Source of the DNA: Sphingobacterium sp.
GTDB lineage: Bacteria; Bacteroidota; Bacteroidia; Sphingobacteriales; Sphingobacteriaceae
Direction of reading: 5' to 3'
NCBI GenBank assembly: GCA_031277715.1
Contig: JAITLW010000049.1
Coordinates: 1-37,493, forward strand
Length of the DNA stretch: 37,493 nucleotides
The position numbers and the translations under genes were made by a program. The notes below the pieces were generated by a model, which saw only the letters and a program-made list of their open reading frames with translations, made no database searches and was not told the origin of the DNA. Position 1 is the stretch's first letter. Each line of letters starts with the position of its first letter. Shown here in pieces: positions 33,377-37,493 of this stretch.

Positions 33377-33471
33377 GATTTTCAATGAGTTGTGAAAAAT
33401 AAAATGATGCTTTTTTAATCGCTTTTTGAGTTTTCATTTTTACTTTTCAATTTTTAAACCGATATTAGCAG

Positions 33472-33576
33472 TGCTTATAGAGAAAGGCCGAGGGACTAGA
33501 CCCGCTGAAGCCTTAGCAACCTGACACTTGTCAAGGTGCTACATTCTACCCTCCAGCTGGCGGGAAAGATAAGCTG
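33472..33576 (+). promoter_or_regulatory. SAM-I (S-box) riboswitch upstream of metF
   Basis: The leader matches the S-box aptamer. P1 strands GCTTAT (33473-33478) and ATAAGC (33569-33574) flank the conserved core, which runs AGAGAAAGGCCGAGGGAC, then CCCGCTGAAGCC, then GCAACCTGAC, followed by the P3/P4 arms with CAAGGTGCTA. It sits 51 nt before the metF ATG. SAM binding should lower expression of this methionine-pathway gene. No terminator with a U-run is visible between aptamer and start codon, so control is probably at translation initiation. Confidence 0.95.
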
Positions 33577-33626
33577 AAGACTCACAATGCCTTTGTGTGC
33601 TTTCTCTTGGCCTTAAAAATATTTGT

Positions 33627-34583
33627 ATGAAGATTATCGACCATATTAAACAGGCTGATGGAAAGACCTTGTTCTCCTTTGAACTTCTTCCACCTGCTAA
33701 AGGCAAGGGAATCCAGAGTATTTTCAATACGATGGACAAATTGATGGAGTTTAACCCTCCTTTCATTGATGTTACTTACCACCGCGAGGATTATCTTTAC
33801 AAAGAGCATGCGAGTGGCTTGTTGGAGCGTGTCGCCTATCGTAAGCGTCCGGGTACAGTTGCGATCTGTGCAGCGATAATGAATAAGTATAAGGTGGATG
33901 CTGTACCCCATCTTATTTGTGGAGGCTTTACCAAGGAAGAAACGGAGAATGCGCTGATCGATCTTAATTTCCTGGGTATTGATAATGTGTTGGTGCTACG
34001 GGGAGATGCGCGTAAGGGAGATGCGGATTTTATCCCAACTCCTGGAGGGCATGCTTATGCTACAGATTTATTAAAGCAGGTCTTAGATATGAACTCTGGA
34101 CATTATCTGCATGAAGATATGGAGAGTTCGGAGCAGACAGACTTTTGTGTGGGGGTAGCTGGATATCCAGAGAAGCATTTTGAGTCGCCAAATTTCAACA
34201 CCGACTTTAAGTGGTTGAAAAAGAAGGTGGAAATGGGGGCGGACTTTATCGTTACTCAGATGTTCTATAATATTGATAAGTACAAGGAGTTTGTGGTAAA
34301 GTGCCGGGACAATGGTATTCATGTACCTATTATTCCAGGATTAAAGCCTCTGACCTCCAAAAAGCAGTTAATTGCACTGCCTAAAATATTCCACCTGGAT
34401 ATTCCGGAAGAACTGAGTGATGCAGTAGATGCTTGCAAAACAAACGCAGATGTGCAACTCGTGAGCCAGGAGTGGATGGTGAATATGTGTAAGGAATTAA
34501 TTGATTTCGGTGCGCCTGTTTTACATTTCTATACCATGAGTAATCCGGGACCTACGCAGAAAATCGTCGAACAGCTGGCGTAA
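33627..34583 (+). CDS. metF: 5,10-methylenetetrahydrofolate reductase
   Basis: A 318-residue FAD-dependent enzyme that reduces methylene-THF to 5-methyl-THF, the methyl donor for methionine synthesis. The ATG at 33627 fits the conserved start; an upstream GTG at 33597 in the same frame falls in the riboswitch leader. Family landmarks are FSFELLPPAKGKGI near the N-terminus, DVTYHREDY, HLICGGFTKEETENALIDL, DNVLVLRGDARKGD, GADFIVTQMFYNIDKY (substrate site), and HFYTMSNPGPTQKI near the end. Expression is expected to fall when S-adenosylmethionine is abundant, through the upstream S-box. A hairpin terminator lies 57 nt after the stop. Confidence 0.96.
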   Translation: MKIIDHIKQADGKTLFSFELLPPAKGKGIQSIFNTMDKLMEFNPPFIDVTYHREDYLYKEHASGLLERVAYRKRPGTVAICAAIMNKYKVDAVPHLICGGFTKEETENALIDLNFLGIDNVLVLRGDARKGDADFIPTPGGHAYATDLLKQVLDMNSGHYLHEDMESSEQTDFCVGVAGYPEKHFESPNFNTDFKWLKKKVEMGADFIVTQMFYNIDKYKEFVVKCRDNGIHVPIIPGLKPLTSKKQLIALPKIFHLDIPEELSDAVDACKTNADVQLVSQEWMVNMCKELIDFGAPVLHFYTMSNPGPTQKIVEQLA

Positions 34584-34640
34584 AATTATAATGGTTAATG
34601 ATCAATGGGTGATTGTTAATTTATAGGTTGGTATTTAGAG

Positions 34641-34678
34641 AGCGAAGTAATCTGTTTTGGGATTGCTTCGCTTTGTTG
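34641..34678 (+). terminator. Terminator after metF
   Basis: AGCGAAGTAATC (34641-34652) pairs with GATTGCTTCGCT (34661-34672) over 12 bp (one G-U) around an 8-nt loop, followed by TTGTTGT. It is a plausible intrinsic terminator. Confidence 0.75.
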
Positions 34679-34705
34679 TACTATATCGTTTGATTCGTAT
34701 GCTAT

Positions 34706-35899
34706 TCAACTTTCTGAGTTTCCGTCTTTGACTACTATTTGTTCCTTGCTCAATAGGTCGTAATAGATGATGTATATGGCCTCGATAGTCTTATTAATCT
34801 TGATAAAGTCATTGTGTCTATTCTCGAGCTTTCTATCGGTATCGAGCGCGTATTCCTTCCAAGTGTCTAAGATGTAATTCGTATTGCTAATGCTCCAGAG
34901 CTCTTTTTTTATTACTTTGTAAGGTTTCTTTTGCTGTTTTTGAGAGAGGTACTCAAAGACTATCGGCTCAATTGTTGGGCGGATATAAGTCGTATATCGT
35001 TGCCATTTTTCAGGTTTCAACCATTCTTCCGGAATGTAGGGAGTTTGCGTAACAAGGTAGGCTGTCTCCATTAGAGCTTTAATATAGCCTGCAATGTTAA
35101 TGAGATAGAGGGCTGATTTTTCTCTATTGGCTATATCTTTTGTTGCATAGTCAAATAGGAGTTGTATATCTGCTTTTATTTTCAATATTGGAGTGTCAAA
35201 AACCAGGCATTCTAGATATTCAAATGGATTGATTACTGTTGCAACATCGCTATGTACTATTGCATTGTCTCTGTGATAGTATTCTGTTGGTGTATTTGGA
35301 TGACTCCATAAACCAGTATCTATGATTACGTAATGAGCTTCTAGTATCTTGTGAAAGTAGAAAAACGTCCAGGCAGGTTTATAAATATAACGCTCCTGCA
35401 TGCTACGACTATCTTTCTGTATTTCGATTTTCCAATCGTTGATTAGGTCTAGCCAGTCCAGGATGCCATTGGCTTCAAATAGACGGTCTAAGAAAAGATA
35501 GATGTTGAAGATCTCTTCATAGCGAAGATGTTGGATTTTATTATCCATGAGCTTGTAACTCATTTTAGTGAGTTCGTCAACCGATTTTTCTTCTTTGCAA
35601 TACGGATTGAGTGTTATTTGTTTCGAAAAGGCGCGAACATAAAATCCTTCTTCTTTAGCGGCTCGGTATAATCGGTACAAGTCTTTTACATGACGCTCTA
35701 ATGTGTTAAGGATGTCATCGGCATCCGCTTTTTCTTCGGGAGTGGTGCGTGTATAATCCTGTAAATGGATAAAGCAGGTGTTGAGTAAACGGACTTGCCT
35801 TTCTAATATTGTATTTCCATTATAGGATGCTGTATCAGATAGAAGACTTTCTAGTTTATCTTCTTCTTCTTGATAGGTGTGTTCTGTTATTGTTGTCAT
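34706..35899 (-). CDS. Unrecognised 397-residue protein
   Basis: A soluble, helix-rich protein with many Tyr, Lys and Glu residues and no signal peptide or transmembrane segment. I recognise no family. Features that can be seen are an N-terminal acidic helix (EEEDKLESLLSD), a long central section with aromatic clusters (FNIYLFLDRLFEANGILDWLDLI; KPAWTFFYFHKILEAHYVII), and a C-terminal coil. It is divergent from a small HTH regulator whose intergenic region contains operator-like repeats. That layout suggests the regulator controls this gene. I considered an RteC-type regulator but the characteristic features are not clear. The ATG at 35899 is the first of the frame. Confidence 0.7.
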   Translation of the reverse strand: MTTITEHTYQEEEDKLESLLSDTASYNGNTILERQVRLLNTCFIHLQDYTRTTPEEKADADDILNTLERHVKDLYRLYRAAKEEGFYVRAFSKQITLNPYCKEEKSVDELTKMSYKLMDNKIQHLRYEEIFNIYLFLDRLFEANGILDWLDLINDWKIEIQKDSRSMQERYIYKPAWTFFYFHKILEAHYVIIDTGLWSHPNTPTEYYHRDNAIVHSDVATVINPFEYLECLVFDTPILKIKADIQLLFDYATKDIANREKSALYLINIAGYIKALMETAYLVTQTPYIPEEWLKPEKWQRYTTYIRPTIEPIVFEYLSQKQQKKPYKVIKKELWSISNTNYILDTWKEYALDTDRKLENRHNDFIKINKTIEAIYIIYYDLLSKEQIVVKDGNSES

Positions 35900-36010
35900 A
35901 ATGATTGTGTTTATAGATGTTTGATCAGGTTTACTTGCTATTACATGGTTTGTGCTCTAGTTTCTTTTTTGTAGCTTTCATGATAATAATAGGGTTACAG
36001 TCTGGTTTTG

Positions 36011-36049
36011 GATAATATTATCTCTATTTAAATCAAATATAAGATAATA
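36011..36049. promoter_or_regulatory. GATAAT/ATTATC repeats between divergent genes, candidate operator
   Basis: A perfect 12-bp palindrome GATAATATTATC (36011-36022) overlaps TATTATCT (36016-36023), which has an exact inverted partner AGATAATA at 36042-36049. Another GATAAT lies at 35982-35987. These are placed between the divergent unknown gene and the HTH gene, upstream of the latter's ATG at 36081, and so could be its binding sites. Confidence 0.5.
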
Positions 36050-36080
36050 AAATATCTAAAGCTAATTTTAGGATAAAAAA

Positions 36081-36470
36081 ATGTCTAACATAAAAGAACG
36101 CGTATTGCAGATAGCGGAGTATAATGGAGTAAGTAAGACGGATTTTTTTAAAGATTTGGAGCTTTCCTACGCTAATTTTAAGGGTGCTCAAAAAATGACT
36201 GCATTAAATTCGGATGCAGTGGCAAGTATTTTATCTAGGTATCCGGATGTCGAACCTGAATGGTTGGTCACCGGTAACGGGCCGATGCTTCGACAGGGAG
36301 GAAATATAGTTCGGGATGAGGTTGCTTTGTATCAAGATGGGGGGATGCCTAACGAGAATGAGCCTGGATTAATTGATGCTCTCAAGCAGGTTATTGCTTC
36401 GCAAGAAAAGACTATTTTAGCTTTAGAAGGGCAGGTTCTGATTCTAAAGGAAGAGCGAAAAAGGTTGTAG
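36081..36470 (+). CDS. Small HTH repressor-like DNA-binding protein
   Basis: A 129-residue protein. The N-terminal ~70 residues form a lambda-repressor-like helix-turn-helix of the short Bacteroidota phage/CI type: MSNIKERVLQIAEYNGVSKT, then FFKDLELSYANFKG, and YPDVEPEWLVTGNGPMLRQG. The C-terminal part is an Asp/Glu-rich linker and a helix likely to dimerise (LKQVIASQEKTILALEGQVL). No peptidase or cleavage domain is present, so it is not a LexA-type cleavable repressor. Proteins of this shape frequently regulate neighbouring accessory genes in this phylum. It is divergent from the unknown 34706 gene, and a terminator follows it. Confidence 0.78.
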   Translation: MSNIKERVLQIAEYNGVSKTDFFKDLELSYANFKGAQKMTALNSDAVASILSRYPDVEPEWLVTGNGPMLRQGGNIVRDEVALYQDGGMPNENEPGLIDALKQVIASQEKTILALEGQVLILKEERKRL

Positions 36471-36494
36471 ACTGGTTATTTCTGGTTATGTAAT

Positions 36495-36523
36495 AAAAAA
36501 GGAAGCTTTAAGCTTCCTTTTTT
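36495..36523. terminator. Bidirectional terminator between the HTH gene and glnS
   Basis: AAAAAAGGAAGCT and AGCTTCCTTTTTT form a 13-bp stem with a TTA loop. The flanking A-run and T-run give a U-tail in both directions, so it can end both the HTH transcript and the convergent glnS transcript. Confidence 0.9.
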
Positions 36524-36527
36524 ATTA

Positions 36528-37493
36528 TTATCCTTTTTTGACCTCTTTGGCCCAAGAATCTTTTAGTGCAACTGTACGGTTGAATACGAGATGCTCCGGG
36601 CTGGATTGGGTATCGAGGGTAAAGTATCCCATACGAATAAACTGATATCCTTTTCCTGGTATTGCATTCGCTAAATCCGGTTCAATGTATGCATTCTCGA
36701 TAATATGTAGACTATCGGGGTTGATGCTTGCCTTGAAGTCTTCTTCTGCTGCAGGATTCTCTACTTGGAAGAGACGATCATAAAGTCTCACCTGTGCTTT
36801 TTTGGCATGAGCTACGGAAACCCAATGTATTGTTCCTTTAACTTTCAATCCCGAAGTGTCTTCGCCTGATTTGGAATTTGCTACATAGGTACAGTATATC
36901 TCGGTGACTTTTCCGGTTTCATCTTTTTTGAAATCATGACACTCTACGATATAGCCGTGTTTAAGACGTACAGACAAACCTGGACCTAGACGGAAGAATT
37001 TTTTTGGAGGTTCTTCCATGAAATCTTCTCGTTCAATCCAAAGCTCATTAGAGAATGGGATGGCTCTAGTACCTTCTCCACCTTCAACTTCCGGGTTGTT
37101 TTCGCCTACTAGCTCTTCAACTTTTCCCTCTGGGTAGTTGGTGATGATTAGCTTTATAGGATCCAATACGGCCATACGGCGCCATGCTGTTTTATTTAAA
37201 TCTTCACGGATACAGAATTCTAAAAGACTGAAGTCGATCATATTCTCTCGTTTTTGGATACCTATACGCTCGCAAAAATTACGGATACTTGCTGGCGTAT
37301 AGCCTCTTCTACGGAACGCAGAGATGGTAGGCATGCGCGGGTCGTCCCAGCTTTCGACATGGCCTTCATTTACCAACTGCAATAGTTTACGTTTACTCAT
37401 CACGGTATACGTCATGTTGAGGCGTGCAAACTCATACTGTTTGGATGGGAATATTTCTAATCGCTCAATCAACCAGTCGTAAAGCGGACGGTG
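36528..37493 (-). CDS. glnS: Glutamine--tRNA ligase, C-terminal part (5' truncated)
   Basis: The C-terminal 321 residues of glutaminyl-tRNA synthetase, which charges tRNA-Gln. The frame runs to the window edge at 37493, so the N-terminal HIGH-containing Rossmann part is missing. The first residues (HRPLYDWLIERLEIF, then PSKQYEFARLNMTY) include the GlnRS core. The KMSKS-like motif appears as VMSKRKL just after. WDDPRMPTISAFRRRGYTP and IREFC-like IRNFCERIG follow. The anticodon-binding beta-barrel domain occupies the rest (FFRLGPGLSVRLKHGYIVEC; IHWVSVAHAKKAQVRLYDRLF). Presence of GlnRS means this lineage charges tRNA-Gln directly. Confidence 0.97.
   Translation of the reverse strand, partial: HRPLYDWLIERLEIFPSKQYEFARLNMTYTVMSKRKLLQLVNEGHVESWDDPRMPTISAFRRRGYTPASIRNFCERIGIQKRENMIDFSLLEFCIREDLNKTAWRRMAVLDPIKLIITNYPEGKVEELVGENNPEVEGGEGTRAIPFSNELWIEREDFMEEPPKKFFRLGPGLSVRLKHGYIVECHDFKKDETGKVTEIYCTYVANSKSGEDTSGLKVKGTIHWVSVAHAKKAQVRLYDRLFQVENPAAEEDFKASINPDSLHIIENAYIEPDLANAIPGKGYQFIRMGYFTLDTQSSPEHLVFNRTVALKDSWAKEVKKG

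Noticed and set aside
33597..34583. Upstream GTG start for metF
   Set aside because: It lies within the riboswitch leader and adds residues absent from the conserved N-terminus; ATG 33627 fits.
34706..35899. RteC-type regulator
   Set aside because: Size and location were suggestive, but I could not see the motifs of that family, so it is left unassigned.

Overview
The window looks like chromosomal DNA from a Bacteroidota member, most likely the Sphingobacteriaceae (Sphingobacterium/Pedobacter type). The evidence is a SusC/SusD outer-membrane uptake operon, a gldKLMN type IX secretion/gliding cluster, many lipoproteins with a clear lipobox, TTTG-N20-TAnnTTTG promoter architecture before rpsP, few purine-rich ribosome sites, and an S16 protein with a long Ala/Glu-rich tail. 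Genus is an inference from gene content; no rRNA or tRNA gene was seen.

Layout. 1-6323: the distal end of a Sus-like operon (truncated SusC, SusD, an HExxH metallohydrolase lipoprotein, a DUF4302-type lipoprotein) closed by a hairpin. 6371-9050: an AT-rich accessory module. It holds a reading frame with a Gly/Pro-rich linker and a papain/C39-like Cys-His-Asp domain but no start codon, followed 3 nt later by a lipoprotein gene, a degenerate second copy of that gene's 3' end, and another small lipoprotein. I read it as an orphaned effector C-terminus with candidate immunity genes. 9128-9757 is a fibronectin type III protein. 9758-10653 is non-coding, with an inverted 15-mer, a 21-bp-period repeat and a decayed HepT-like fragment, followed by a small membrane protein.

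11161-14340 (minus): an Mrp/ApbC P-loop ATPase, a small conserved-looking protein, a doubtful ORF and a Gfo/Idh/MocA oxidoreductase. 14703-19666: a GT51 transglycosylase with a long AsmA-like N-terminus, hpt, tag (convergent, 4-bp overlap), a DUF4271 membrane protein and hemD. 19926-24546: gldK-gldL-gldM-gldN, the core of the T9SS motor and ring. Then come a JmjC/cupin-like protein (24704) and a minus-strand AddB/AddA-like nuclease-helicase pair (25645-31954).

32206-34583: rpsP, rimM, and metF preceded by a SAM-I riboswitch. 34706-36470: an unrecognised 397-residue protein divergent from a small HTH repressor-like protein, with GATAAT/ATTATC repeats between them. 36528-37493: the C-terminal part of glnS, truncated by the window edge.

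Most of the window is ordinary core genome. The most interesting parts are the orphan effector/immunity module, the decayed stretch beside it, and an alternative pairing between the SAM-I aptamer and the metF leader.
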